DNA from: Prostheceraeus crozeri
Taxonomy: Eukaryota > Platyhelminthes > Polycladida > Euryleptidae
Assembly: GCA_907163375.1 (NCBI GenBank)
Contig: CAJQUW010005335.1
Coordinates: 62,001 to 126,000, forward strand
DNA: 64,000 nt
Direction: 5' to 3'
Position numbers and translations under genes: made by a program. The notes under the pieces were generated by a model. That model was not told where the DNA came from. It saw only the letters and a list, made by a program, of their open reading frames with translations, and made no database searches. Positions 13,049 to 26,138 of this stretch are shown here, one piece after another (the first letter of the stretch is position 1; each line of letters starts with the position of its first letter).

Positions 13049-13406
13049 CAAGAACTTTTCTGGAAAATCTTATCATTTTTTGAAAAAATCGGTTTTTGGC
13101 GGTTTTTTTCCGGTTGTTCGTGTAAGGAAAGTGCTGGAAGTTGCTGTACAAACTCAGTTTTTTGCTCTTGTATCTAAATTTTTCCATCGGAATGCTGTAC
13201 AAACTCGTTAACCAGGTAGCACCAATACTTGCACCAATTTTTCGAATTTAAATTTGAATTTTGAAGGTGAAGGAGTTCGAATTTTGGAAAAGTTTTTGGG
13301 TGTACAAACTCTGCGTCATCAGTAGTACCTAAACATGTGGTTTCCTATTCTGTACAAACTCTATTCAAAAAGTTGGTGTTGAAGTTGGTGCTAACTTCAA
13401 CGACAT
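13049..13406 (-). repeat. Right unique terminal inverted repeat
   Basis: Reverse complement of the left unique arm 7049-7404 with only a few differences. It ends in CTTCAACGACAT at 13406, followed by the 9-bp target duplication. Confidence 0.75.
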
Positions 13407-13886
13407 CAAGAAGAAGGCGTCTTGTTTCGATACCTGCCTGGTACAGTTGATTAAGTGAAAGGCGGGTTTTAATGATTTTCTATGGATTTCATTGAGAGAT
13501 CTCTGAGGACGACGACAATATTTTTTCAATCTTCTTATATGAAATTATGTTGGAAACAGGAATGTGATTTTTCCTGATTTATCAGGAAATCCTGATTTTT
13601 GGGCTGATTTCGGTCATTTTTGGGACATACACTGAATATACACCTAGACTATATGGGATGCTTACATTACTGAGCGCGTTGCTTTAGTTTCCATTTTGTT
13701 TCCCTTCATTTCTTACTTACAATCGAATTATACCAGGCAATGTGAATGTCCTGAAGTTATGGTTCTATTGCTAATATAGTAATGACTGTTTATACTGGGC
13801 CCCTTCAAAAATTGGTTTCCTGATTTTTTCGTTTGGTCAAACACATCCCTGTGGAAAGAATCAGAATTGTTTTGATGTTCAACAAC

Positions 13887-14009
13887 TGTAATTAATATTG
13901 CGTGCAAAGTATTTCGGTCACCATCCACAGAACATCTTCCGGTAAAAAGTATGCCTGAAGATGGTCTGCGGATGGTGACCGAAATGCCTTGAACGTAATA
14001 TCAATTATA
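13887..14009. repeat. Head-to-head palindrome of a CTGAAGA...GACCGAAA motif
   Basis: Two arms of about 55 bp face each other around an 11-bp spacer. Each reads outward as (C)TGAAGAT or GGAAGAT, then GGTGACCGAAAT, then TTG.ACG.AATAT.AATTA. The core CTGAAGA followed by a GGTC/GACC stem and GAAA looks like part of a hammerhead ribozyme, as carried by Penelope-like elements, but flanking stems I and III are not evident. It may be a small fold-back or two inverted repeat ends. Confidence 0.45.
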
Positions 14010-16690
14010 TATCACAATATATAATCATATATCATGGTTAGTCAGAGCCTTTTCACTTTATTTAATCTTCGTTATTCATGGCAACTTAACGCAATATTTT
14101 TCATTGTTCCCGTTGTCCTTTTATCGCACCACGCTAACATCCAGTTCTCTTTGTAAATGTGTTTTACAATTCAGGCCTGCTCGTTTTGGTGACTGACAAA
14201 GTTTCTTTTCCAGGGAATCTATTAAAAGGATGTTTCTTCAATTGCTCATTTGTTAATTGTATACTGGTGTAGACCAACACGGGTAACCATGTTTCAACGG
14301 ATTTGCGTTGATCGTTCAATACATGTAGTTCTGATGCCTCACTTCAACTACTCTGGTTCATTCAACATCACTCATTGATCATGACGACAGTTGCTTTGAT
14401 TCCCGTAATTCGTGCGTTTGTGCATAAGCAACCAATCGAGACAGACGGTTTCATAAATACTCGCACAAATACTCAACACATGTTCAAATGCAATTGAAGT
14501 CCTGGTTCAATTTTAATAAACTATGCTCCATATAAAGTCTTATGATCCATAGACGACTGTTTTATACATGTTTAACTTTCGTAAGTGGTTAGTTGTGGTC
14601 AACAAGCCAACAAAAGAGAATCTAAATTTTTCTGTGATGCAGGATTTCAATATGTATTTGTTGATTCAGTCAAAATTTAGACATCAGATTTTCTAAAAGG
14701 GGGTCCATTTTTCAGACTACTGACTCTATCTAGCTGAATTTCAGTGGCCCTTGAAGAAAAAGCCGCTACGAATAGTAATCTTCACATATTCGTACTTGTT
14801 TCACTAAGATCGGATCTCCATACAAAATTAATTGAAGGTTGTCAGGAATAAAATCTTGCTCTAAATTGCATTTTTTTTCATTTTCGCAAAATAATTCTCA
14901 CAAGTCAGTCCTAACGGATCTCTTATCGTTGGAGTTGTGAATTTTCTTCCTGAACAGCAGTTAGATAAAATCATGAATGTTTGTAATTGCATCTTTTAAA
15001 AACCATGTTGAAGTCATGATTGACTTAGCCAATGCCGCTCGTCTCCGTTTTCACAAAATTGCGTCTGTAAATGTCAAGGATTTTCAGTTATATTCGCAAT
15101 TTGAATATTTGAGTCTTAGGTATCTTGTGTAAAATTCTTGCCGCTATCCTCTATTGAATAAAGCTTCAAGAAGACCTTCAGCAAGCAGCTTCAGAGACGG
15201 TGTAAATGATACCATCATTTCTATTGGGGATTTATTGAAACGACGATAAAATAGTTTAAGAAAATGATGATGTGGAAACTCCTTGAAGACATGAATACAG
15301 ATTGCTTAGCTACTGACATTCAAAGCATTCCTTCTACTGGAGGTGGAAGGAAAGAATTCTCCTCGTTTTCTTTCCAGTTCTGTGTATTCTATCTTCGTTT
15401 CTATCAAGGATGAAAATTCTGTTTGAAAAATGTTAATTTGGCTTCTCTTCTAGTATTTTCCCGAACAGAAGCCACCATTGTTGAGTAAATGCCCTTGAAT
15501 AGAACTCTGTGAAAAAGTAAAGGCCACAACTTACGCATTTTATGGAAGGCCGACTGCATTCATTATATCTCTCTCTCATTTTCAATTCACTTCCGGTTAA
15601 TGTCAACCCTCAAGGGAAATGCATAACTATTCGCTCATGTGCAATGTAGCAAAATGTTTTGGCATAGAATAACGGTACCCGCATGTATCTGTTTGATATT
15701 GTTGACCTGGAAACATGTTTTTGACACTTGATATAGACAAGTACGTACATCAGAAATGAAGTTGAAGCTCTCTGTTTGGGAGTGTAAACTCAGATTTCTA
15801 TTGCAAATGTAAATAGAAGATTTATGATGGCATACTTCATGATAAGACATATAAAAACTACATATAAGACATATACTTCATGATAAGATATATAAAAATT
15901 CACTAGGCGAACTTAGCGACTAAGTTTTCTTTCACTTCCGGCGATAGGAGTATAATTTCCTTATCAGTGATGTGATATACCTCTCTCTCATCACTGATGT
16001 CCCTAAATTTTTAGTCTGTTCATGCATTATTTTCTCTTGAAGTCGTTGGGAATGATAATTGATAAGAAGATGGGATGATATTGATTGATGATAATAGATT
16101 ATAAGCATAATCTGTTTTCACTCTGAAGAGACAAGCAATAGGCTGTCACAGTGCACCTACATGCAAATGCTGTGTCCACAAAAGTAGAATTATCAATTGT
16201 TCCCTACAACTTGTCACGTGGGCACAGAGCATCTCATTGATTTAGTTGAATAGCAAAACTAGCCTTCAATCACTTTCGACTGTCGAGAATTCCTTCAGAA
16301 GAGTCCGAACGCCATGATTAATTCTAGGCAAAGATGTGCACAGCTCTAGATAACTTAGTCGAAGCCAGCAGACTTTATTTTCTGTGAATCCGAGTCGAGT
16401 CGGAGTCGTGATGAAAAAGTTATGCCAGCCGCACAAAAAGCTGTGTTTCCTGCGAATTGTAGTGTGATAAAAAGTGCACCCGATTGCGATCATTTCAACG
16501 AACTTCCGCTTTCCGAAGTGCTCAGATGTATCCCGCCCCCTGATGATGATTCCTCGGAGATGCCGTGGACTCAAAAGGCGGACGAAGGAGCGGTTTGGAC
16601 TCGCATCACGGTTTCGTGGACGAAGTAGAGAGAATTGACCAGTCTCCTTACCAACAAAGATATTCGTATAGACAATGTGTATAAGATAGA
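14010..16690. other. Stretch without a recognisable gene
   Basis: No supported gene. Around 15830-15900 a short phrase (ACTTCATGATAAGA.ATATAAAAA) is tandemly duplicated. From 16400 to 16630 base composition rises in G+C and both strands hold open frames of 68-143 codons, but no domain is recognisable; this may be an upstream part of the adjacent LINE remnant or another old repeat. Confidence 0.4.
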
Positions 16691-17095
16691 TCCTCATCTA
16701 TGACGCGGAACCATGGTCACTCGGCCTGAAACTGGTCGAGCTTCTGAAAAGTGCTGAAAGAAGAATGATGAGGTTTATGGCAATGGTCAAGTTGAAAGAT
16801 GAAGTAAAGAAGTAGTGAGACGTTATGGCTTGCCCGAGCTTCCGGCTCGCCTGCAGCAAAGACTTACGCTGGTTTGGCTGTGTGAAAAGCGACACGGATG
16901 ACATCAACGATGAAGTGTACCACTTGTCGGTCGATTGTTGCCGACCACCAGGAAGACAAAGAAAGGCTTGCCAAAAAAGATCTGGAGACTTTAGAGGTGT
17001 CAGAAGAGACAACTCGGTTGAAAAGCATGTCTTCTATTCACAGGTTTGAAGAATGTCAGCCTGAGTCTGCTGGACTCAATCTCACACAAAAATAA
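16691..17095 (+). pseudogene. LINE reverse-transcriptase C-terminal remnant
   Basis: Reading along the plus strand gives ILIYDAEPWSL, then LLKSAERRMMRFMAMVKLKD, then RWFGCVKSDTDD, then a tail with KKDLETLEVSEE. This order (LLYGAETW, ERRMLRWM, RLRWFGHV, RGRPKKTW, DLKALGL in intact copies) is typical of the C-terminal end of non-LTR retrotransposon polymerases. The piece is 5'-truncated, contains two adjacent stops after VKK near 16815, and changes frame after about 16900, where the end is read as QPESAGLNLTQK. A dead LINE tail, same family type as 32513-32905. Confidence 0.7.
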
Positions 17096-17334
17096 CAATA
17101 GTTGTATTGTAAATGTCAGCAGAAGTGCGGAACTCTGGTAAGGCAGTCCGATCTCTTGGTCGGGTTCGGCTTCAGGGTTTGCTCCCTCGGGTGTTGGTCT
17201 GAGTTCACACCTCTCTTGCACCAGGGGGGTTGCTGCTGCCACACTCTCTTCTGCCCGCTTCTGCCACTCCATGAGCTACGAGTATGAACGGCCACATCAC
17301 AAACAGAGTCAATGGGTGCAATGAGAGTCAGAAA

Positions 17335-18576
17335 GATCGGCAATGATAAAATGACATCATCAAAAATTTTTGTTCCATTATATTTTCTCTAATCATAGAT
17401 TCTTCGCATTTTTTATTGAAGCAAAATTAGTATCTTTCGTTTGTTCTACCCATGTCCTTCCCCACTGGTTGACTTGATTAATGTAGCGAAAAGCAACAGG
17501 CTATTCTCTGTCAGTCTATCAGACAGATTGTCAAACAATTGTCTATTGTTTATTTAATTTCATTGTTGTTAAAACAATGGTAGTTTAAAAGCACTAGTTT
17601 GAGTTTGTTTTTTTCTGACTTGTCTTATGGTTTCTTTGTTTTTTCAAAGTCCACAAACGAGACTTTGAAATTTGGAAATACGAATGCGGTCAAAGCTCGA
17701 CATTTTGGACTTGGATAATTCTGGTTAATAAAGACCTCCGTTTTCTGGGATTAGCCTTACTTGTACAGTGTAATAATAATAATAATAATAATAATAAAAT
17801 CTTTATTGATCATACGAAAGCGGTATGACATGCATATAACAAATGTGATTTCTCTTCAAATCAAGTAAACGACGCAAATTTCACAAAAGAATTTCTGTAC
17901 AGGGCACTCGAGCGTTTCAGAGGCAACAGCACTCGTGTATGTCTAACAATGTGTGTATTGTCTCCATTTACAAGAAATTGGGAGAGAGGGTGAGTATTTA
18001 CATTGGATGCAATTCTTAAAATCAACTTTTAATCATCTCGCCGTATATCTCATATATTGCTGGTTACTTCAGACTTCCAGTAGGCCCACGATTGAACATT
18101 GAACTCATTAATAACCGTCTTGATGGTTTTGAAGTCTTGACTGTAATCTAAATATTTTTAGCATTTTTTCGCACTTAAGATACTGTTGGACTAACCAACT
18201 GCATATTGTAGGCATGTTTGTAATTCGATTGTATAGAGCTTAAATCAAAACTTGCGATGTCTAATGTACCTAATCTTTGCTATGCAAGTAGCTTTGTATG
18301 ACTAAACTGCTTTCTTTGCCCTTCAATTGTTGCGAATATATTGATGCTGCATGCAATCCAATTTTAACTTCATTACTAAGAGAAGTGAAAAGTAGCATGG
18401 TAGCAGTGCAAATCGAAAAATTCGTATGACAAGATCTATTAACGGTGTAGGCCTACGTATATTTCACTAAAAAATGGTAGTTTCATTATCAAAAAGTATT
18501 TCATATTATTTTATAAAATTTGTAAAATGATGTCATTTTATATCCTTTTAAAGATGAAATGATATCATTGCCGATC
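17335..18576. mobile_element. 1.24-kb TIR element (family B), complete-looking copy
   Basis: The termini GATCGGCAATGATA and TATCATTGCCGATC are inverted repeats. The body matches, in opposite orientation, 27595-28374: shared phrases include TTCCCCACTGGTTGACTTGA and GGTAGTTTAAAA.CACTAGTT. Only short frames are present, so it is non-autonomous. Just outside both ends stands a near-identical direct phrase, GGTG(C/G)AATGAGAGTCA (17315-17330 and 18583-18598). It is too long for an ordinary target duplication and offset by a few bases; it may mean the true ends lie further out. The superfamily is not determined. Confidence 0.6.
17771..17797. repeat. (TAA)n microsatellite
   Basis: Nine uninterrupted trinucleotide units inside the family B element. 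The inverted copy near 27890 lacks the expansion. Confidence 0.95.
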
Positions 18577-21500
18577 ATAGGTGGGTGGAATGAGAGTCAC
18601 TGATCGAATGAGATAAAAGTGCTTATATTGATGATATCAATAAAATTGGAGCCATTTCGTAAAAGTGTATGATGTAAATGAGGGAACTACAATAAAGTAA
18701 CCGACGATTTAAACTAAAGACAATCGTGAGACTGCCATTTGTAAAAAATAGACAAAGGAAGAGGAGGCTAGAGTTTATCGGGAAAATATCAAAAACACCT
18801 TTCACCCTCGCACCAACTGCCAGATAGAGATCAATGAAAGCAATAAGTTGCTTGTGGAAGACTATAGTTTCGCTTTTTGACATGTAAGGGCTCTCAATTA
18901 CACTTTGCGTACATAATAACCGTAAATACCTCTTGATTCTTAAGTTTTGTGGTCGGTATGGGGATTTTAGAGTACATGTAGAACAGTTCACCCTAAATAC
19001 AATGTTAGTATTAGATAGATCTACAGACGCCGAGATGATACTGCTATATTAACTGTTCATCATCACGGTTGCATCATACTCTACAAAAGTAACTATTAAA
19101 TACCGTTACTGAAAGTATGAAAACGACAACCATAGTGGACAGTAATAAGTGTGATGGTCGTGACTATTGAATGATGTACAGATATACAGTCTTAATTGAA
19201 TTTTAATGAGCGTCTGAAGCTTCTTGCTTCATTTTCTATTTTCAAAAGAACGAGAAGCGAGATTGCCTAGAAATCATCAATCTGTTTGGCTGATCAGCAG
19301 CCAGTGTCAAAAGTTAGACGTTTTTAATTTTTCAACAGGACAATTCTGAGGCGCCAGTATAAGTACAGTGACTGCCTAGATTGCAAGGGGTCGATAGAAG
19401 TGTTTTCTATTTGTTTAATTAATTTTATGATATTTCACAACATTTAGTATTTGATATGCCTTTCATATCATGCAAGGAGAATAGAATCATTAATATCCGA
19501 AAATGTCATCATTCCCGCTATTTTCACTATCTCGCAAGTAAATTGTTGATGCTCTAGGTTTGTGGAAAGACAAATATTCAAATCCGTTAATATATTTTCA
19601 TCAACAGCGGTAACAATATTTAATAAACTAGTGCTCGCGACACGAATAAAGTAACAGAAAACCACGAACTCACGAAATTCATGTCACTGCTTTAACGAAT
19701 AAAGATTCCGATTCATCCAATTGCCAAGGGAATTAATACAATAGCAGAAATCATAAATTCGACTGGCAAATATACTATTAATGAGAATCGCGACGAAATG
19801 ACAATTTGACCTAAATTAACTTATTTTGATTATCGGTCTTCTGTTTGGACTTTTCTATTACTCACAACTAAAGAATATGTGCTTCAATAAAGGCGAGTAT
19901 ACAGAAAAGTCTTTGATGTAAATCTTTTATGCAAGCGATGATTTACAGGCTTATCGACTTCGCAAATGCAATTTTGCCGTATGTCCCTTTCCAAACTTAT
20001 GAAAGAATCCTGTGTTCGCATCCATTTATGTCAAAATATTGCTTTAATGCATTCACCAACTTTTCATTAACGCAGAGATTTCATTAAGAGAAATGTTCGC
20101 ATAGGGTGTTAATGTTTTAACTGGTATAAGGTTTTCTTGCGATAATGCATTAAGATTGCCAGCTAAAATCAATTCAAAATTAGTTTTTAATCAAACCGCT
20201 AATGTAGGCCAACTTTTTTTCACTACTATCTTAGTATATTGCAGGAATTGAATGTACCTACCGTTCTGCTCATAAGTCAATCCGAAGTAGTGTTCGAATG
20301 ACAAGGGCTGATTTGGCACGAAGCGTGCACGCAAAGCCTCTCTTGATGTTCTCAATGTTCCCCCATTCACCCACCTTACTTATCATAAGATTCGCTGGAA
20401 ATGTTGTGGTTGGCAGTCCTGGATTACCGTATATAGCTGCGGTAGAAGCCATGTGAAAGATCTCCGTCAAGGGGCTCGGAAATGTTGTTGATTCTATTTT
20501 ATAGGAAGAAAAGAAGAAAAGAAGTCAAACACGAGTCCTTTCCTCTGACTGTCAAATAGCTTAGATTCAAAAGGAAAGTAAAAAATTCCATGTATGAAAC
20601 ATTCGCACATCAAAAGATTCTGTTGCTGCCTCAGATATCATCCTGGTGGATAATAGATCAATAGGCTGGTAATAGGTCAACCGTCACTGCTTGGAGAATC
20701 TGTTTGTCTCAATGGTTATGGAACTACAGATGAATGCCACCTACCCTATGTTCGGTGCGAGAAGAATTTGTCTTGTTATGGCAAAAGACGTTAGATTATT
20801 GTATGACGAAATATACATCCAAAGATGCCGAGATCAGCGCCTGATGCAGATAGGACATGCAAGTAATGTAATATTGGCTTTCATCAAAAGAAGCGGAAGC
20901 GGTTTACAAAACAAATAATAATAATGACAGATCGTTAATCAAATGCTGTTGAGAAGGGATTCCACTTTCTCTTCTAAAGCAGAAATGACTAGGGTGAGAC
21001 CGTGAATGTCCTCAAATGTAGCTTTCCTCACTTTGAAAATCGAGGCCGATCTTTTGACTGTTTCCTGCCGGGACCCGATGAAAGCAATACTTTCACGAAT
21101 TTATTCATATTTTTCTTCAACGGAATGCATCATTGATCAAATACTTCACAACACAAGGTCCCTTCTCGCGGCCTTATATGTCGCAATGTGCTCTATTTTG
21201 CGCATATATTATCAGGTGCAGTTTACGGAACAATGAAGATGGAGAGGAAGTGCTGATTGACAATGACAGTCTGCTCATTTAATTCTTTCAAAAATTATAG
21301 TCTTAGATACAACGAATGATGGATAATCACAGGATCTCATCGAATCGAAGTGGTTTAGACTCTCATCAGTATGTTCGTTGTGACCTAGAATCAAGCTACA
21401 AATTCATTCTAATACATAATTCCGATATCCTCAATCGTTTCTGGTTTGATCAACTGTCAATCATTCAAATTATCTAGTGAACGACGAAAGTTGACATAAA

Positions 21501-24500
21501 TTGCGGGTGCAAATGACAGAAATATCGAACTTCAATGCAGATAATTCAAGAACCAAATGAAACAGCAAGTGTATGCAAATCAGTGATATAAGATATGCGT
21601 TAGAAGAATCGGTTTCATAATTTTCTGCATAGCACAGAAATTATTTTATTTACTCTTAATTATTCTCAAATCTTATTGTGGGCCGCAAATTTATGGTGAC
21701 GCAAATTTATCCCATGTGTCTGCAGAGAGTCGGTTTATGTGACAATTGGGAATGTCTAATAACTGATGAAAGTTGAATTGAAATGAATATTTTTGTGCCT
21801 ATACGCCTGTTGTGTTGGTCGGACATGCCGCACATTGATGTCATTTTGCACATTTCAATTACAGGCTTAACGATGACCAAATGGTGTTGATATATGCTTT
21901 ATGACGCCGGTGCAGAGTACATTTTGCGGTATATACTGTAACGGAACATGCTTGTGCTATACATTGTGAAATTCCAAAGATTGATGGAAAGGTCAAGTTA
22001 TATTTATGAAAACATTTACAAACAAAACGTTTGAGAAGATTTTGCATGCATCTTTGTCAACATCTAGGCTTTTCCATCAATCCTTTGAAATTTAGTATTG
22101 TCCTGTTAGATTTCTAAAGCCACATCATTTGGCCATCGGGCTGCCTACATTAAATATTTTTAAAGTGCCATCCATGTAAAGGATGTCAGACCAACAGAGC
22201 GGCTACTTTCAAGACAAGGCACTGCTGAGATGCTTCTTAGTCGTGAACAGTTACCGCATACTACTTTCTTGTAATTGCTGCTCTGGTGCTGATTTCTGCA
22301 TAATACAGATGTCAATCTTATACATCCTCATGTGCTTCCGTAGGGTATTGATTAAGTACTTGGACTTGTAACCCTTTGGTCACATATGATCGAGTCTCGA
22401 GAGTCTCATTGAAGTCGTTAGGAAGAAGATCCGGACTAAACGTAACTCAAGTCTGCAGTAAAAGTCTATGTCAGCACCATCCAAGCCCCCAGCGAGAGAG
22501 TGGTGTCATTTACGAGTCCGTAAGTTGAATATATTCTGTTTTCATGTCATTATTGACTTAATGTTTTCGATTCATTTATGGGACTGAGTGGATGATTGAA
22601 GCATGAGATATGGAACATCATCACGTGGTTGTAATTTCCATGAGCATTTTGGGCTTTTAGTGAATAATGCGTAGCGTTTGGGTGATTCTTTTATCTAACA
22701 TCTGTTTCAGTATTTGTGCAGTATCTTTTTGTGTGCATTGTACTGCATATATCTTCTAAGCATTGTGCACAAATTGATGAAATCATGCTGTCATCTGTCA
22801 GTCAATCTCATTAATGGAACATGCAGCTTTTACAATGAAGTCATAGTTAAACAAAGAAGCCCATCTTATGGCTGTAGGTTCAGTCTTATATTGAATTTTT
22901 GATTATCAAAAATCAAATTTTGATTAAATGACGATGGAAAGACCACTAAGATAGCTAAGATACCGTTCAGCTAGTATTGACCTATAAATATTTAGCTATT
23001 AAAATTTCTCATATTTTATTTTCTTTGCTGTAGAGATGTTGAACTTTCTATAATGAATGAGAAACCTCTAATTCCAACTAATGAGCTCAATATGATGAAT
23101 TATTATAAATATGATCTTCCATCTTTGTTCTTTGTCGATGTGGAAATTGGCTACTTTTTTGTATTCAAAAAGGAAAATCTGAAGCATCATTTGTTTCTAC
23201 TTGTAGTCATTTAATACCGAGAGCTGCTATAGCGGTATATTTGAAGCATTTCTGAAAGTTTCAGCGACTCCGAATTTTTAGCGACTCATTCAATCAAACA
23301 AGAACTATAAAATTATTTTTTGCCGTACGAGGCTATTTGCTTAACGCTATCCAAAGTGTAGCAGAGTATTTTTAACTATGATAAAAATATGTCAAGTGAG
23401 CAACTCCAATTAATTTAAGTTACTAAGAGGCTTATCAAGCACGTTGGTACATTAGGAAAAATGTGGAAAATAATTTCTGCATTAACTAGAATTACCTATC
23501 ATAACGAACATTCTGATCTCAAAGCAGCTGTAATATAAACGACTGTTTGCAGTTCTCAAGGAAATTTGTCATCCCTTTTCGCATTGTAGATTTACGATAA
23601 ATACACTATTTTAGTGCCAGATTGCCGAGGATAATCTCGGGTAATTAATATTGCTTTCCATACGTACATGAAATAGAGGTCGCTAACATCAAAATTCATC
23701 GACTTTGTTCGGCTTCGAAACGGAAAGACTTCATGATCAACATCGCGGCTGTGACTCTCGTGTGTTGAAAAACGATACATCGGAATACTTTCTTTTCTGA
23801 TGGCGTCTTTCTGGTAAAGTCTTCTATTCATATACATAACCTTTTTTAATGATATATATATACCATCACATTCGATGCAAGCAACCTCTTACATCCGAAA
23901 GCTTTAAGTCGACTTCTCAATTGAAAGTATTGTCGTATCATCATACGTTAAGAAAGAAGCAGTCTGAATATTTCATTTTTACAATCTTAACAACTTTCAT
24001 CTCACCGCATCCCTCAAAGAATCCGAAATTCATTACATAAAGATAATATCTCGAAGCAATGGATTTTTCAAATTTACTCGATGTGACGTATATTTCTTTT
24101 GTAATCGCATATAATAGGATCTAAATTTCAATACCAGCAAATCGCTTTCACTCAATTTCACAAACTCTCTTCTAACCACAGAACGCAGTCTCGAATATGA
24201 AAAGAAATTGCGCTATTGACTCCATATGCTGATGAACTATCTTTCAGCTGAATATTCTAAACAATAAATGTATAAGGAAGGAAGATTATTCACATGAATA
24301 AGACTCATAATGACAGGAATGCACGGGAAGGTCAGTTTGACATAACATTGATAACACTATGTTGCTCATCCACTCTGTAATCAGATTATGTTGATAAATT
24401 AGAAACTAATTGCATCGATGGTTTACATTATCCATTTTCACAAAAGTGATCGGTAAAGGTTCATACCGGCAATTTATTTAAGGCTCATTCTAATGAGGAA

Positions 24501-24843
24501 TGTTCATTCACAATTCTCCGAGTTTTGTAGAAAGTCAGAAGAGGTTTAAGTTACCTGCAATGAAGTAATGACTTAATTACTTCTATTACAACTACTACAA
24601 GTGCCCTGTGAACAGCTCTTCTCTAGACTAAGGATTGAGCTGCTTTTGTGCGCGAATTTCAATGTGAAGCGTGTCAATTTCATTGGACATAACAGATCAG
24701 GTAAAATAAGTCATCAGGAAACGTCTCTCAGGCGCCTAGCGTCATTGTCTAAATACATGTAGCTCCTACTTAGGATGACGCTGAGTGAACATTCTGCTAA
24801 CTGGGAAAAGGAAGGCAGGCCTGTAGTATTGATTCTGTGGAGA
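18577..24843. other. 6.3-kb stretch with no clear gene
   Basis: Apart from the Cys-rich small frame at 20657-20794, no recognisable domain, tRNA or repeat pair was found. Frames reach about 120 codons (18623-18991, minus) without domain features. It is likely intergenic or intronic host DNA. Confidence 0.45.
20657..20794 (+). CDS. Possible small Cys-rich peptide exon ending GKRR
   Basis: A 45-codon frame follows directly after an in-frame TAG and has no ATG near its start, so it could only be an exon. It contains four cysteines (VCLNGYG..DECH..YVRCEKNLSC) and ends YGKRR-stop. A terminal Gly-Lys-Arg-Arg is the classic amidation and dibasic processing signal of animal neuropeptides and hormones. 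Several AG dinucleotides precede it, but none has a strong pyrimidine tract in a compatible frame. I recognise no family; chance is possible. Confidence 0.2.
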   Translation: MNRLVIGQPSLLGESVCLNGYGTTDECHLPYVRCEKNLSCYGKRR

Positions 24844-24851
24844 CCTCGACC

Positions 24852-25354
24852 CAGTGTTGCGATTCGCGCGTGTTTACACGCGCGCTCGTTTTTTTGACAA
24901 TTTGCGCGTGTAAGCGTGTTTTTTTTCCATTTTTATCCATTTTGCGCGTTTTTTAAGTTTTCGACTTCTATTTTTAATTTTTGATAATAGAAAACTTTGG
25001 TTCTAAAATATCAAAATCAAGATATCAAAATTTCAAATTACATGCAGTTTCTAGATAAGCCACTTGTATAGCCTATCAAAGATCATTTAGGTTCATTAAC
25101 ATCTCACTCAATGGATAGCCTATAGGCCCACTGCTCGTATGCATCTACCACTTAAGGCACGTGTGTATTTGACTTGTCCTGAAAAATACCAAAGCTCTTA
25201 CTATCTGATCTGCAAATTTAAGCTTTGTAAAAATTCGTTTCATCAAATATTAGCGATCATAGTTGCCATTTTGGCTTATTTGTAAGGAAATACATGTGCG
25301 CGTGTTTTTCGACCTTGCGCGTTTTTTTACCCTACGCCAAGAATCGCAACACTG
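24852..25354. mobile_element. hAT-type MITE, 503 bp
   Basis: The terminal inverted repeat CAGTGTTGCGATTC at the left is matched by GAATCGCAACACTG at the right. A perfect 8-bp duplication, CCTCGACC, sits outside both ends (24844-24851 and 25355-25362). An 8-bp duplication with CAGTG-type termini is characteristic of the hAT superfamily. The interior has no transposase. Short GCGCGTGT repeats near both ends form a self-complementary patch (GTGTTTACAC). The perfect duplication suggests a young insertion. Confidence 0.85.
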
Positions 25355-25410
25355 CCTCGACCTCCGAAGTCGTGGACACGGAAGAACGAAACAACTACCG
25401 AGAGGCAATG

Positions 25411-26138
25411 TAGTCCGGCAGCCAGAACGAGTTTCTGCAAGGAACGAGGCCGAAAGTGAGACTTTCACAGAATGATGTACACACTATGCCTGCTTCGAAT
25501 CGGCACGTCTGCCGAGTTCTAGTTAGTTCTTCTCCTTGTCAGACAAGATCAAAGAAAAACAAATGTTAATCCAATAGGACGCAGATTGCAGTTTTTGGCT
25601 AAAATGAAATTTTGTATGTTTTCTATGATTAAACGAAAAGTACTAACCCCAGAGTCATAATTTTTGGCATGGAATGTCTTCAGGTCATTTCCTTTCATTT
25701 TCATAGACCCCTGTCTATAAAGCTAAACGCATTTAGATTTTGGCGAACCTCTTAATGTCGGTAAACACAAACATTTTGAGCAACTTTATCCTTATTCAAA
25801 CAGATTTTCGCATACATTGCCGATTAGATGCATGATAAAAGCACATGCACATCATAGGAAATGACCTGAAGACATTCCATGTCAAAGATTATGACTCTGG
25901 GATTAGTACTTTTCGTTTAATCATAGAAAACATACAAAATTTCATTTTAGCCAAAAACTGCAATCTGCGTCCTATTGGATTTACATGTGTTTTTCTTTGA
26001 TCCTGTTTGACAAGAAGAGGAACTAACTAGAACTCGGCAGACGTGCCGATTCGAAGCAGGCATAGGGTGTACATCATTCTGTGAAAGTCTCACTTTCGTC
26101 CTCGTTCCTTGCAGAAACTCGTTCTGGCTGCCGGACTA
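25411..26138. mobile_element. 728-bp fold-back element with about 285-bp arms
   Basis: The arms 25411-25700 and about 25852-26138 are near-perfect reverse complements (TAGTCCGGCAGCC to GGCTGCCGGACTA) around a spacer of about 150 bp. ATG occurs directly outside both ends, so a 3-bp target duplication is possible. No coding capacity: frames in the arms mirror each other. It lies 57 bp from the hAT MITE. Superfamily unknown; fold-back or hairpin MITE fits the structure. Confidence 0.75.

Larger units (their letters stand above)
7049..13406. mobile_element. 6.4-kb TIR element carrying satellite arrays (Mutator-like by TSD)
   Basis: The termini ATGTCGTTGAAGTTAGC and its exact reverse complement face each other. 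They are bracketed by a perfect 9-bp direct repeat, CAAGAAGAA (7040-7048 and 13407-13415), which is the target duplication. About 355 bp of unique terminal sequence on each side is near-identical, then passes into arrays of a 175-bp satellite. A 9-bp duplication and long terminal inverted repeats suit Mutator-like transposons, but I see no transposase in the 3.6-kb interior. I call it a non-autonomous, MULE-like or fold-back element of unproven superfamily. The near identity of the arms implies fairly recent activity or arm homogenisation. Confidence 0.8.

Noticed and set aside
16266-16697. 143-codon minus-strand frame
   Set aside because: No domain; it lies next to an old LINE remnant and overlaps frames on the other strand of equal quality.
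25250-25475. Overlapping frames on both strands around 25250-25475
   Set aside because: They span the end of the hAT MITE and the start of the fold-back arm, so they are repeat sequence rather than a gene.
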